Of a DNA stretch of 45,817 bases, positions 28,701 through 37,206 are shown piece after piece. The DNA is from Rhodoplanes roseus (GTDB lineage: Bacteria > Pseudomonadota > Alphaproteobacteria > Rhizobiales > Xanthobacteraceae). Under the pieces are notes generated by a model. It was not told the origin of the DNA. It did no database searches and saw only the letters and a program-made list of their open reading frames with translations. Made by a program: the position numbers and the translations under genes. Each line of letters begins with the position of its first letter. Position 1 is the first letter of the stretch. The stretch is taken from assembly GCF_003258865.1 (NCBI RefSeq), contig NZ_NPEX01000017.1, positions 1 to 45,817 on the forward strand, read 5' to 3'.

Positions 28701-29649
28701 GCGTCAGGAGATTCGAGCAGCTGATGTGGCGCAGTGTACAGACGACCTTGCGACGCTCCTGGAACTCGCCGAACAAATGCACGAAGAGTGCTACCGATGG
28801 CGGCGCCGGGACGCCCATCCTGACACTGTGCGCGCTGATTCGCCGCCCGCGCTCACCCCGTTCATCAATCCGATATTGAGAGTGGAGGTGTGTCCCGACT
28901 TGGCCGCATTCACTCAGAATGCGCCGGAAGGCGAGACGCAAGAGATCGCTGAGCCGCTCGACCGTCAACTGCTTGATGGAAAGGTCATGTTCTATCTGCG
29001 GCGTCCATATTTTGGATTCGCGGCACCGGCAGGAGCGCTCGCGATTGCCGAAGCTGTCCCGGGGCCTTGCGCTGACAGGCGGTTGGTGATCGCTCGACAT
29101 GGGGCGAGCGTGTACGCGCGCCGGTTCCTTCGCGGAAAAGACGGGGGCGCGATCGGCCTGACAGCCGAGACGGTCGACCCCCGGTCGAAGACACCGAAAA
29201 CGGTCTTTCTCCCAGAAACGCAGGTTTCGATTCATCAAGTAGTCGGCATCATCTTCGACCACGATCTCACCCTTGGACAGGGGCCAGAGGAGGCCGTCGA
29301 GGTCGATGCACAACGCGTCTTCGAACGTGTTCGGATCGCCTACAGAGTAGTCGACGAGAGTGCGGTTCCGCTTGCGCTCAACAAGCAGATTGTTCTCGGT
29401 GCGGAGTGCATAGAGCTGTCCTCCCTTGGCAACCACGAGGGAGAGCTTGTTGCGTTATCGCTGGATGACGGCTCAAGTATCTTTAAGCGTGTTGGCGCAG
29501 TCCTTCCGGATGATTTATCGAACCTGCGACAGTTTGAGAGTATCGGTGGCCTCGGCGTCTCCCAGGTACTCTCGGTTGGCAAGGATAGGCGTGGATTCCG
29601 CCGGGTCGTTGCCATCCGGAAAATCATGGGTGTGCTGTATCACGGTTAG
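25738..29649 (+). CDS. SMC/RecF-like ABC ATPase fused to tandem LexA/S24-like modules
   Basis: A 1303-residue single protein. Residues 1-95 are an unknown domain. Walker A is GRNGSGKT (133-140) and Walker B MLLDDPQ (808-814) followed by ELLDD; the signature loop (about 778-790) is degenerate. The two ATPase halves are separated by about 600 mostly helical residues holding C482-x2-C485 and H504-x-H506, a possible zinc module at the hook position. After a helical linker (about 850-1060), residues about 1080-1165 read like an S24 fold with no Ser and with Arg1128 in place of Lys. Residues about 1190-1303 read like a second S24 fold with Ser1208 (DESAVP) and Lys1250 (IFKRV), 42 apart. About 60 % G+C in sampled lines, below the surroundings, so probably acquired. 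GGGG precedes the ATG. Function is unknown; anti-phage or DNA-damage sensing is inference. Confidence 0.8.
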   Translation: MADFEAKPLHLHSLDSLLADLVSGRAVLVADGQPFTLGDRERSALQWYRERGSSAWKANVIAANGEDFVDAVSKPPPELPVLPARPANANSRRLTLKTVEAHRFAGLHKFGTPDAAPPDYRHDFSSLPTLFEGRNGSGKTSLINAIVWALTGEILRPQREPEKAKDEFECWVQPDREDAEPTAHRLSPVTPMPNTDQYRPDRAWVPADTWVELTFVDQNGAAVPQIRRTQRRSPLGKLTEDEPDLSVLGIDPIAVRIGSVMPALLPLIKVGSESELGRAVSQLTGLSGLVDLADHARRLKKKIADDLRKAKTRELQQADVSYSTAQADLAALVKLHPAIAPSVDIPSPSNDAGIEAVVEQIVQHFEHKKTAAYQSARSILGSNFDPADSALRTNLEQNIGLALDCVKRLSDLPAVSRLNALKALSGEQIDEATAEIATILESGKTLEALARDPSTAARARLYAHIVTWRDEHPDPARDEGTCVVCGSPLAGAIDPVSGRPVLTHIHDVATDAALLSQTLSKWSGGVLGRLLQSLPEPLRPELSVDLPEHPCDLLRTAIVDELFKSDSFGGVLASLQSGTAAAYDRVTAERAPLAEELPIVLPTACRSLEAALKRLDKALRFARWRQDNDILVRKVATSVLGRRPKEGESAESETLVGKLLDLDRTVRAAKPIADALTQCSRLKASLKARRSAEKRLTEYDTAQDALTDLLALGDLADQQVNVLRRLLSTEAAAWRNRIYLGAFPDTAHELVDTAMGRKGEIDLTVRTGGVSAPAQHVTNASALRASLVSFYLAFWEHVLNTRGGLRTMLLDDPQELLDDENRERLATSLGMLVRNGAQLIVTSYDPRFALCMARFAVAGGVIHFEVHPATLLQPVIRTTPPLAEITKRREAHEADKNAEEPARAFVDACRVYLEAKVGDLFDDPAHSEWVMQTPSPTLAPLVARLRTVVSANPQGMFAAHVFRRFVAHPALEDGSPVLILMNKSHHGRRQEIRAADVAQCTDDLATLLELAEQMHEECYRWRRRDAHPDTVRADSPPALTPFINPILRVEVCPDLAAFTQNAPEGETQEIAEPLDRQLLDGKVMFYLRRPYFGFAAPAGALAIAEAVPGPCADRRLVIARHGASVYARRFLRGKDGGAIGLTAETVDPRSKTPKTVFLPETQVSIHQVVGIIFDHDLTLGQGPEEAVEVDAQRVFERVRIAYRVVDESAVPLALNKQIVLGAECIELSSLGNHEGELVALSLDDGSSIFKRVGAVLPDDLSNLRQFESIGGLGVSQVLSVGKDRRGFRRVVAIRKIMGVLYHG

Positions 29650-29658
29650 CAAGCCGTA

Positions 29659-29815
29659 GCCCGGGTCGCACCACAGCCTGTGTCACCTGTCGCCGCTTCA
29701 GAGTCGCTGCGACCCGCGCGCCGGACGGCACGCGACGCCGATCGTCGGCCGGATGAGCCGCGCGACCGGACCGTGCCGCGGATCCCGGGTTTCGTTTCAC
29801 TCAACCCGGGCTACC
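29659..29815. repeat. Composite dispersed repeat downstream of the ATPase gene
   Basis: An inverted pair CGGGTCGCA (29662-29670) / TGCGACCCG (29708-29716) is followed by the hairpin CCCGGGTT (29784-29791) / AACCCGGG (29803-29810). The 36 bases 29780-29815 are identical to 15643-15678. This closes the lower-GC segment on its right. Confidence 0.8.
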
Positions 29816-29875
29816 AGTGACGTCGCGGCCAGCGCGCGTAGGTCTCTGCGCTCCGTCGCGCGCTCCCCCCTCCCC

Positions 29876-30358
29876 CTACGCGATGTCCAAAATCTCCAGT
29901 TCCTGATCGCCGGCGCCGACGACGTCGCCCACGGCCTTGCGCATCAGCAGGCGGGCGACCGGGGAGACGAAGGAGATCGATCCGGCCTTGGGGTCGGCCT
30001 CGTCCTCGCCGACGATGCGATAGGTGTGTTCGCGGCCGTCGGCGCGGCGGAACGTCACCGTGCTGCCGAACGCGACCGCGTCGGTCGACGTCGGATCGGC
30101 GATCACCCGGGCGGTGCGGACCCGCTCGGCGAAGTAGCGCGCGTCGCGCAGCGGGCCGGCCTCCTGCCGCCGCCGCTCGTTCACGTCCTCGATCGCCTGC
30201 GCGGCCGCGCAGGCCGCACGGGCCTCGGCGAGCCGGCGCTCCAGCGCCGCGAGCCCGGCCGCCGTGACCAGGTTGGGATGCGGCGAGATCGGCCGGTCCG
30301 GGAGCTGCGTCTCCGACGCGGTGGCGGCACTGTCTTCGCGGGTGAAGGCGACGCTCAA
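29876..30358 (-). CDS. GreA/GreB-family transcription elongation factor
   Basis: A 160-residue protein. The start is TTG 30358, with AGGAG seven bases upstream; the frame continues further but the family length (about 158) supports this start. Residues 25-85 form the coiled-coil (LAALERRLAEARAACAAAQ and DVNERRRQEA). The C-terminal FKBP-like domain is clear: FGSTVTFRRADGREHTYRIVG, then ADPKAGSISFVSPVARLLM and the ending VGDVV. Gre proteins bind the RNA polymerase secondary channel and stimulate transcript cleavage. This shorter-spaced form may be an accessory Gre paralogue. Confidence 0.85.
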   Translation of the reverse strand: MSVAFTREDSAATASETQLPDRPISPHPNLVTAAGLAALERRLAEARAACAAAQAIEDVNERRRQEAGPLRDARYFAERVRTARVIADPTSTDAVAFGSTVTFRRADGREHTYRIVGEDEADPKAGSISFVSPVARLLMRKAVGDVVGAGDQELEILDIA

Positions 30359-30816
30359 GCGAGATCTCCTGACTGAACCAATCGCGACCCGATGCGATCG
30401 TAACAGATCGTCGCCCGCACGCCGCACAGCGGAGCGCGGAGCGGCGCAGTGCGGACCGGGGTTTCGTCGCACGACACCCCGATCACGGCGCTAAAGGGCG
30501 TCGGCCGCCCCGCCCCGGCCCTGGCGCCGCCGCTGGCCGTCGCCGGCCATCCAGTCCTCGATCTCGTCGAACCGCCGCAGACCCGGCAGCCGGCGGCGCG
30601 GCACTCTCGTTTCTCGACGCATCACCACCCACACGCGCACGACACCCGCCGGGACGGCGGGCGCTCGGCCGCAGATATGGGGAGCCGGCGCGGCGTTTCG
30701 ACGGCCGCGACGGCAACCCTGCTCCGCCGCGTCGGCGCGGCCGCAACGGTTCGTTAACCAGAGGCTGGCTCGATCGGAGCGCGGCGACGCGTTCCGCTGC
30801 CGCGGAGAGCCGGTGC
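30359..30816. other. 458-bp intergenic region, no confident gene
   Basis: High-GC stretch between the Gre gene and the TPR gene. A possible 43-codon frame on the minus strand (30491-30622, containing FDEIEDWMAG) has no ribosome site and is not called. No repeats or terminator stand out. Confidence 0.4.
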
Positions 30817-32397
30817 ATGACCGACAGCCCGAACCGTCCGAACGGCCGAACCGCCCATCCGCCGCCCCGCCCCGCCGTGATCGAGGCGGTGCGGCTGCAG
30901 GAGGCCGGGCGGCTCGCCGAGGCCGAGCAGGCCTACGTGGCGGCGCTGCGGGCCGACCCCGGCGACTTCTACGCCCTGCATCAGCTCGGCCTGATCTGCT
31001 GCGCCCGCAAGGCCTATGCCGATGCCGTGCTGCTGCTCGCCACCGCGGTGGAGCGGCGCCCGGACTCGCCCGACGCGCTGTGCAATCTCGCCGTCGCGCT
31101 GCGCGGCCTGAACCGCGACGCGGAGGCGCTGGCGGCCTGCGACGCCGCGATCGCGATGGCGCCCGACCACGCCGCCGCGCACCACAATCGCGGCAACGCG
31201 CTGAGCGGCCTCGACCGCCCGGAGGAGGCCGAAGCCGCGCATGCGCGCGCGCTGGCGCTCGATCCGGACAACGCCGAGGCGCTCTACGGGCGCGGCAACG
31301 CGCTGCGCGAGCTGCGGCGCTTCGACGAGGCGATGGCCTGTTATGCAAAGGCGCTCACGCTGGCGCCGGGGCGCGCCGACATCCGCTTCAACGTCGCGCT
31401 GCTGCAGCTCCTCACCGGCCGGCTGGCGGAGGGGTTCGCCGGCTACGCGGCCCGGCTGGCGAAGCCGGAGTTCGCCGAGCTGCGCGACCGCTTCGCGGCG
31501 CCGGCCTGGCAGGGCGAGGAGCCGGTCGCCGGCCGCACCGTGCTGCTGCATCCCGAGCAGGGGGCCGGCGACACGCTGCAGTTCCTCCGCTACGCCCCGC
31601 TGCTGGCCGAGCGCGGCGCCCGGGTGATCTGTGCCGTGACCGCACCGCTGAAGCCGATTGTCGACAGTTTGGCCGGACTCGCCATCACGGTCGTCGTGTG
31701 GGACCGCACCGCCCCGCCGGCCCATGATCTGCACTGCCCCTATCTCAGCCTCCCCGCCGCCTTCGGGACGACGCTGGAGACCATCCCGGCCCGGGTGCCC
31801 TATCTGGTCCCGCCGGCCGACCGGGTCGCCGCCCTGGCCGCGCGCCTCGCCACCGGCGCCGGTGGCCAAGGGGGCGGCGAAGGGGGCGGCAAGGGGGTGG
31901 CAAGGGAGCCGGCAAGGGAGCGGCGAGGCGGGCCGCGGCTGCGGGTCGGCCTCGTGTGGGCCGGCAATCCGGGCTTCGCCAACGACCGCCACCGCTCGAT
32001 CCCGCTGTCGACGCTGGCCCCCCTGCTGGCCCTGGACGGGGTGCAATTCGTGAGCCTCCAGAAGGAGTTGCGGCCGGAGGACGAGACCGTGCTGGAGCGC
32101 TGTCCGCAGCTCCTGCGGCTCGGCGAGACGCTGCGCGACTTCGCCGACACGGCGGCCGCCATCGCGGCCCTGGACCTGGTGATCTCGGTCGACACCGCGG
32201 TCGCCCATCTGGCCGGGGCGATGGGTCATAAGGTCTTTATTTTGCTGCCGTTTTCTTCGGACTGGCGGTGGCTGTCCGGACGCCCGGATTCGCCCTGGTA
32301 CCCGACCGCGACCCTGTTCCGACAACCCCGGATCGGCGACTGGACCAGTATCGCAGGGGCCGTGCGGGACGCTGTCCAAGGTCTCGCAACCCCTTGA
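30817..32397 (+). CDS. TPR protein with C-terminal glycosyltransferase-like domain
   Basis: A 526-residue protein. Residues about 20-215 hold six or so TPR units (ALYGRGNALRELRRFDEAMA is typical). Residues about 230-525 resemble a GT9/GT41-type fold, with ARVICAVTAPLKPIVDSL, LRVGLVWAGNPGFANDRHRS and VISVDTAVAHLAGAMGHKVF. Related TPR-glycosyltransferases often modify flagellin or surface polymers, which fits the flagellar and polysaccharide genes nearby. An inserted Gly/Lys/Glu linker around residues 348-370 is encoded by five 11-12 bp near-repeats (31868-31925). Confidence 0.82.
   Translation: MTDSPNRPNGRTAHPPPRPAVIEAVRLQEAGRLAEAEQAYVAALRADPGDFYALHQLGLICCARKAYADAVLLLATAVERRPDSPDALCNLAVALRGLNRDAEALAACDAAIAMAPDHAAAHHNRGNALSGLDRPEEAEAAHARALALDPDNAEALYGRGNALRELRRFDEAMACYAKALTLAPGRADIRFNVALLQLLTGRLAEGFAGYAARLAKPEFAELRDRFAAPAWQGEEPVAGRTVLLHPEQGAGDTLQFLRYAPLLAERGARVICAVTAPLKPIVDSLAGLAITVVVWDRTAPPAHDLHCPYLSLPAAFGTTLETIPARVPYLVPPADRVAALAARLATGAGGQGGGEGGGKGVAREPARERRGGPRLRVGLVWAGNPGFANDRHRSIPLSTLAPLLALDGVQFVSLQKELRPEDETVLERCPQLLRLGETLRDFADTAAAIAALDLVISVDTAVAHLAGAMGHKVFILLPFSSDWRWLSGRPDSPWYPTATLFRQPRIGDWTSIAGAVRDAVQGLATP
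31868..31925 (+). repeat. Five tandem 11-12 bp units inside the TPR gene
   Basis: Units AAGGGGGCGGCG, AAGGGGGCGGC, AAGGGGGTGGC, AAGGGAGCCGGC and AAGGGAGCGGCG follow one another. Two are 11 bp, so loss or gain of one of those would shift the reading frame. Confidence 0.8.
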
Positions 32398-32544
32398 TCC
32401 GACGGCCAGTATTTGCCCCCGATCACGCTTCGGTGTGAGCCCCCGGAAGCCCTCGCGGGGGCGCGGCCGACCCGCTAGCCTGCACGCCGCGACTGCCGGC
32501 CCGCCGCCGCGCCGGATCGCCCACGAATCCTTCAGGAGACCCCC

Positions 32545-33279
<735 letters not shown>

Positions 33280-33424
33280 CGATCGAGCCTGCGTCCCGGC
33301 CTCGCGCCGGGGCGCGGGCCCGCACGATTCTCGCTCGAACCGGCGACGCACGAGTCCCACTTCGGCGAAAACTGCTTTAAACAGGGTGGGTTCGGTCCGC
33401 TCCCCGCGAATCAGCGAGGTTTCG

Positions 33425-33775
33425 ATGTCGAGAGTCCTGGCCGCCGCCCTGCTCGGCCTCCTGCTGCCGGCCGCACTGCCCGGCGCCGCCGCCGCCCAGA
33501 CCGCCGCCGGCTGCGCCCCGTTCTGCGACTACCGGCACTATTATGGCACCTACGACTACACTTACGCCCAGCCGTTCACCTACTGCCGGCCGATCTGCGG
33601 CCCCGACGGAACCTGCGTTCCGGCCAAGAGCTGCGTCCGCGCCCCGGGCGCGATCCCCTCGACCGCGACCGTGACGTTCATCGATCCGACCATCGCGACG
33701 CCCGGCTACGTGGCGCCGCGCCGCGTCGGCCGGGCCCCCACCGTGCGGGTCCGTCCCTACCGGCCGCGGCCCTGA
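33425..33775 (+). CDS. Small secreted Cys/Tyr-rich protein, unknown
   Basis: A 116-residue protein. The signal peptide is residues 1-24 (LLGLLLPAALPGAAAAQ). The mature protein has six Cys in the first half and many Tyr (FCDYRHYYGTYDYTYAQPF), then a basic, Pro-rich end. No family recognised. It is a possible periplasmic or surface peptide with disulfides. Confidence 0.7.
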   Translation: MSRVLAAALLGLLLPAALPGAAAAQTAAGCAPFCDYRHYYGTYDYTYAQPFTYCRPICGPDGTCVPAKSCVRAPGAIPSTATVTFIDPTIATPGYVAPRRVGRAPTVRVRPYRPRP

Positions 33776-33799
33776 TCCAGCCGCGAACGCGTTGTTCGT

Positions 33800-33831
33800 A
33801 AAAGCAAAACGCCCCGCCGAGCGGCGAGGCG
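33800..33831 (-). terminator. Rho-independent terminator of dksA
   Basis: Read on the minus strand: a GC-rich hairpin with 10-base arms and a 2-base loop (33810-33831; one mismatch) followed by TTTTGCTTTT (33800-33809). It lies 37 bases beyond the dksA stop. Confidence 0.85.
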
Positions 33832-33868
33832 TCCGGGATCGGGCGATCGGTCGCGCCGGAGCACGACC

Positions 33869-34285
33869 TCAGTTGTCGCGGTAGACCCGCTCGCGCCGCT
33901 CGTGCCGCTCCTGCGCCTCCAGCGACAGGGTGGCGATCGGCCGGGCCTCGAGCCGCTTGATGGAGATCGGCTCGCCGGTCTCCTCGCAGTAGCCGTAGGT
34001 CCCGTCCTCGATGCGCTGCAGCGCGGCGTCGATCTTCGCAATCAGCTTGCGCTGGCGGTCACGCGCCCTGAGTTCGATCGCACGCTCGGTCTCCGAGGAT
34101 GCACGGTCGGCGAGGTCCGGGTGATTCTGGTTCTCGTCCTGCAGGTGCTGAAGTGTTTCCTTCGCTTCCCGCAAGATATCGTCCTTCCAAGCAAGCAGTT
34201 TGTTACGAAAGTACTCGCGCTGCCGCTCATTCATGAAGGGTTCTTTGTCCGTAGGCCTATATATCCCGTTGGTCTCCAGGCGCAT
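33869..34285 (-). CDS. dksA: RNA polymerase-binding protein DksA
   Basis: A 138-residue DksA. The coiled-coil tip motif PDLADRA supplies Asp57, Asp60 and Ala62, matching the D-x-x-D-x-A tip of E. coli DksA that reaches the RNA polymerase secondary channel with ppGpp. The C-terminal globule has GYCEETGEPI in place of the four-Cys zinc finger, so only Cys100 remains; alphaproteobacterial DksA proteins often have a degenerate finger. ATG 34285 opens MRLETNGIYRPTDKEPFMN, typical of the group. It lies beside the flagellar genes, as in Caulobacter. Confidence 0.93.
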   Translation of the reverse strand: MRLETNGIYRPTDKEPFMNERQREYFRNKLLAWKDDILREAKETLQHLQDENQNHPDLADRASSETERAIELRARDRQRKLIAKIDAALQRIEDGTYGYCEETGEPISIKRLEARPIATLSLEAQERHERRERVYRDN

Positions 34286-34584
34286 GACACGCTCACTCCC
34301 ACGCGGCCGTCCCGTTTCCTTCCTCGTCGACTTCTCTGGTCGATTCATCGTCTGATCGGCACGCTATATACAAGCGTTGCGACATAACGACAACAACAGA
34401 TTGGATTAGTTCCGCCCGCGATCGAAGATCAAAGTATACGCCGCCGGGACGGGGGTCGGCGGCAGATCCCACCCCGTCGCACTGCCGCTCGATACCGGCG
34501 TCGGTCGCTCGGCGGCGCCATGCGACCGGAGGCCGAATCCTCGCCGCGCGACGCCCAGGGCCGAGCGGTCGTCGCCCGTGGACC

Positions 34585-35004
34585 TCACAACCGACTGAGG
34601 GGCTTCATCTTGGCGAGCTCGACCTCGACCCGCAGCTCGATCTCGGCCAGGACGCTGTCGAGCCCCGGATCGCCGGTGCTCTCCTTCAGTCCGGCCGCGA
34701 TGGCGCCGAGCCGGGCCAGGATGTTCGGGTCCAGATTGCCGGCGAGCAGCGCCAGCTTCATCTCGTCGAGGATATCGAGGGCCGACCTCCCGCGCACCAC
34801 GGCACGCCGGCGTCGCTCGGCCGGATCTTCGACTCCCTGAAGCGCGATGAGCGCGTCGATCCCGGTGAGCGGCCGCGACGCCGCCGTGGCGGACGGCGCC
34901 GGCGAACCCGACGAGTCCGGAAGCATGAAGGTGCCGGATCCGGTGCGGCGCACCGACGACGCGGAGCCGGTGGTGGTCGTTCCATTGGGTCCGGTGATGC
35001 GCAT
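34585..35004 (-). CDS. fliX: Flagellar assembly regulator FliX
   Basis: A 139-residue protein matching FliX, the small alphaproteobacterial protein that couples flagellar basal-body assembly to sigma-54 gene control through FlbD in Caulobacter. Visible features are the MRITGPNGT start, a Ser/Thr-rich linker, and the C-terminal helical ALDILDEMKLALLAGNL and LKESTGDPGLDSVLAEI segments. It is divergent from flgI, exactly the Caulobacter gene order. Confidence 0.9.
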   Translation of the reverse strand: MRITGPNGTTTTGSASSVRRTGSGTFMLPDSSGSPAPSATAASRPLTGIDALIALQGVEDPAERRRRAVVRGRSALDILDEMKLALLAGNLDPNILARLGAIAAGLKESTGDPGLDSVLAEIELRVEVELAKMKPLSRL

Positions 35005-35063
35005 GGCGACGATTCCTCCGAGCCGGCCCATTGAGCGCCGCAATGGTTAACGGGTCGTAAAGG

Positions 35064-35082
35064 CCCGGCAATTCCTGCCGGG
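35064..35082. promoter_or_regulatory. Inverted repeat between fliX and flgI, possible activator site
   Basis: CCCGGCA (35064-35070) and TGCCGGG (35076-35082) form a perfect 7-bp inverted repeat around five bases. It lies about 110 bases upstream of the sigma-54 promoter, where an enhancer for an NtrC-type activator such as FlbD would sit. The link is inference. Confidence 0.45.
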
Positions 35083-35173
35083 TCGACCGTGCCGACCGCC
35101 CTTTCCTGCCCCGGGCGCCGGCCGCACGCGTAAAATTCTCTCGATATCTCAACGCGACTCACCAGCGCTGCGA

Positions 35174-35191
35174 CTGGCACGCTCCTCGCTA
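35174..35191 (+). promoter_or_regulatory. Sigma-54 promoter of the flgI operon
   Basis: CTGGCACG-CTCC-TCGCTA matches the consensus YTGGCACGN4TTGCW with one change (C for T in the -12 element). The GG at 35176-35177 and GC at 35188-35189 are 12 apart as required. Transcription would start about 25 bases before the flgI ATG. Confidence 0.8.
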
Positions 35192-35225
35192 CAGGGACTG
35201 CGTCACGCCGTCCGAGGAGCAAGCG

Positions 35226-36341
35226 ATGCGGGCAATCCTGACTACCGCACTGGCCGCGATCGTCCTGGCCGCGACCCTGCTCGCAGGGCCGCCGGCGGGC
35301 GCCACCTCGCGTATCAAGGACCTCGCCAATGTCGAGGGCGTGCGCCAGAACCAGCTGATCGGTTACGGCCTGGTGGTCGGTCTGCAGGGCACCGGCGACA
35401 CGATCAACAACTCGCCCTTCACCAAGCAGTCCCTGCAGGCGATGCTCGAGCGCCTCGGCGTCAACATTCGCGGCCAGACCCTGCGCACCGGCAACGTCGC
35501 GGCCGTGATGGTGACGGCGAATCTGCCGCCCTTCTCGACCCAGGGCACGCGGGTCGACGTCACGGTGTCGGCGCTCGGCGATGCCAAGAGCCTGCAGGGC
35601 GGCGTCCTCGTCATCACCCCGCTGCTCGCCGCCGACGGGAACGTCTATGCGGTGGCGCAGGGCTCGCTCGCCATCGGCGGCTTCATGGCCGAGGGCGAAG
35701 CGGCGAAGATCACGCGCGGCGTGCCGACCGTCGGCCGCATCGCCAATGGCGCCATCATCGAGCGCGAGATCGAGTTCGCACTGAACCGGCTCACCCAGGT
35801 GCGCCTGGCACTCCGCAATCCGGACTTCACTACCGCCAAGCGAATCGCCGCCGCCATCAACGACTTCCTCGGCATGCCGGTGGCCGAGCCGATCGACCCC
35901 TCGACCGTCCAGCTCGGCGTGCCGAAGGAGTACACCGGCAACGTCGTCGCAATGCTCACCGAGATCGAGCAGCTCCAGGTCGATCCAGACCAGCTCGCCC
36001 GCATCATCGTCGACGAGCGCTCCGGCATCATCGTGATGGGCCGCGACGTTCGCGTCTCCACGGTCGCGGTGGCCCAGGGCAACCTCACCGTCACGATCTC
36101 GGAATCGCCGGAGGTGAGCCAGCCGGCCCCGTTCTCGCGCGGCCGCACCCAGGTCGTCCCCCGGACCTCCGTGGGGGTCAGCGAAGACGGCCGTAAGCTC
36201 GCGGTGGTGCGCGAAGGCATCTCGCTGCAGCAGCTCGTCGACGGGCTCAATGCTCTCGGTATCGGACCGCGCGACCTGATCGCCATCCTGCAGGCCATCA
36301 AGGCGGCCGGCGCGATCCAGGCCGATTTGGAGGTGATGTGA
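35226..36341 (+). CDS. flgI: Flagellar P-ring protein FlgI
   Basis: A 371-residue exported protein that polymerises in the peptidoglycan layer as the P ring. The signal peptide is about residues 1-23, with a Sec-type cleavage near AGATSR. The conserved start of the mature protein IKDLANVEGVRQNQLIGYGL, the GLQGTGDTINNSPFT block and the ISLQQLVDGLNALG end are all present. First gene of the flgI-cheL-flbY operon behind the sigma-54 promoter. Confidence 0.97.
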   Translation: MRAILTTALAAIVLAATLLAGPPAGATSRIKDLANVEGVRQNQLIGYGLVVGLQGTGDTINNSPFTKQSLQAMLERLGVNIRGQTLRTGNVAAVMVTANLPPFSTQGTRVDVTVSALGDAKSLQGGVLVITPLLAADGNVYAVAQGSLAIGGFMAEGEAAKITRGVPTVGRIANGAIIEREIEFALNRLTQVRLALRNPDFTTAKRIAAAINDFLGMPVAEPIDPSTVQLGVPKEYTGNVVAMLTEIEQLQVDPDQLARIIVDERSGIIVMGRDVRVSTVAVAQGNLTVTISESPEVSQPAPFSRGRTQVVPRTSVGVSEDGRKLAVVREGISLQQLVDGLNALGIGPRDLIAILQAIKAAGAIQADLEVM

Positions 36342-36715
36342 TGACATCGGCCACGAGCCTTCCGGCGGCCGGGGCCATGCTGCTCGACGGCGCCCGCACC
36401 GGCACGCTGCCGTCCAGCTCCGTGATGCCGCACAAGGCGCCGCAGACGTCCGCCGAGAAGGCGTGGTCGCAGGCCCAGGACTTCGAGGCGATGTTCCTCA
36501 ACTCGATGATGCAGACGATGTTCACCAGCATCGGCGAGGACGGCCCGCTCGGCAACTCGCAGAGCACCGGCGTGTGGCGCTCCATGCTGGTCGACGAATA
36601 CTCGAAGAATTTCGCGAAGGCCGGCGGCATCGGCCTCGCCAAGCACGTCTATTCGACGCTCCTGAGCCAGCAGGAAGCCCGCTCCGCCGCTCAAACCAAG
36701 ACGAGCATCCAATGA
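36341..36715 (+). CDS. cheL: Rod-binding protein (FlgJ N-domain; CheL)
   Basis: A 124-residue protein equal to the N-terminal rod-binding domain of FlgJ, without the muramidase domain, as usual in alphaproteobacteria. The core KAWSQAQDFEAMFLNSMMQT and the ending of the rod-binding domain GVWRSMLVDEYSKNFAKAGG are intact. Its ATG overlaps the flgI stop by one base, and it overlaps flbY by ATGA. In Caulobacter this gene is named cheL. Confidence 0.9.
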   Translation: MTSATSLPAAGAMLLDGARTGTLPSSSVMPHKAPQTSAEKAWSQAQDFEAMFLNSMMQTMFTSIGEDGPLGNSQSTGVWRSMLVDEYSKNFAKAGGIGLAKHVYSTLLSQQEARSAAQTKTSIQ

Positions 36716-37206
36716 CCCAAGCCTCGACCACCGCCGAGTCCCGGGACACGGCTCCCCGCACGATCACCTCCGCCGACGAAGCCCGCGACGTGATCCGCAT
36801 GCTCGACCAGACCATCGCGGCGCTGGCCGAGGTGATCGAGGAGGAGGATCGGCTGGTCCGAGCCGGCCGGCTGTCCGAGGTCGCACGCCTGGCACAGACC
36901 AAGACCGGCTACGCCCGGCGCTATCTCTCCGATAGCCTCCGCCTGCGCGACAGCCTTCCGAAGCTGCGGTCCGAGCTCGGCGGCGAGCTGGACAGCGTGA
37001 AGGCCCGCCATGCGGCCTTCCAGGGCCGCTTGCAGCGCAACCTCACCGCGCTCGCCACGGCGCATGCGGTGTCCGAAGGGATCGTGCGGGGTGTCGCCGG
37101 AGAGATGACCCGGACAGCCACGCCACAGACCTACGGCGCCTCCGGCCGCACGCCCGCGGTCGATCTTCGCACCGCCCGACCGCTGTCGGTGTGCCGGACT
37201 CTGTAA
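36712..37206 (+). CDS. flbY: FlgN-like flagellar chaperone (FlbY)
   Basis: A 164-residue, almost fully helical protein. Residues 20-135 form a coiled-coil with the FlgN-type IAALAEVIEEEDRLVRAGRL opening and later LRDSLPKLRSEL. In FlgI-CheL-FlbY operons it is the third gene. FlgN proteins chaperone hook-filament junction proteins. The assignment rests on position, length and helical pattern. Confidence 0.8.
   Translation: MTQASTTAESRDTAPRTITSADEARDVIRMLDQTIAALAEVIEEEDRLVRAGRLSEVARLAQTKTGYARRYLSDSLRLRDSLPKLRSELGGELDSVKARHAAFQGRLQRNLTALATAHAVSEGIVRGVAGEMTRTATPQTYGASGRTPAVDLRTARPLSVCRTL

Noticed and set aside
30491-30622. 43-codon minus-strand frame with FDEIEDWMAG
   Set aside because: No ribosome site, very basic ends and no neighbour support; could be chance in high-GC DNA.
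32439-32465. GCCCCCG / CGGGGGC hairpin before the superoxide dismutase gene
   Set aside because: Too short and without a T-run; likely chance in GC-rich DNA.
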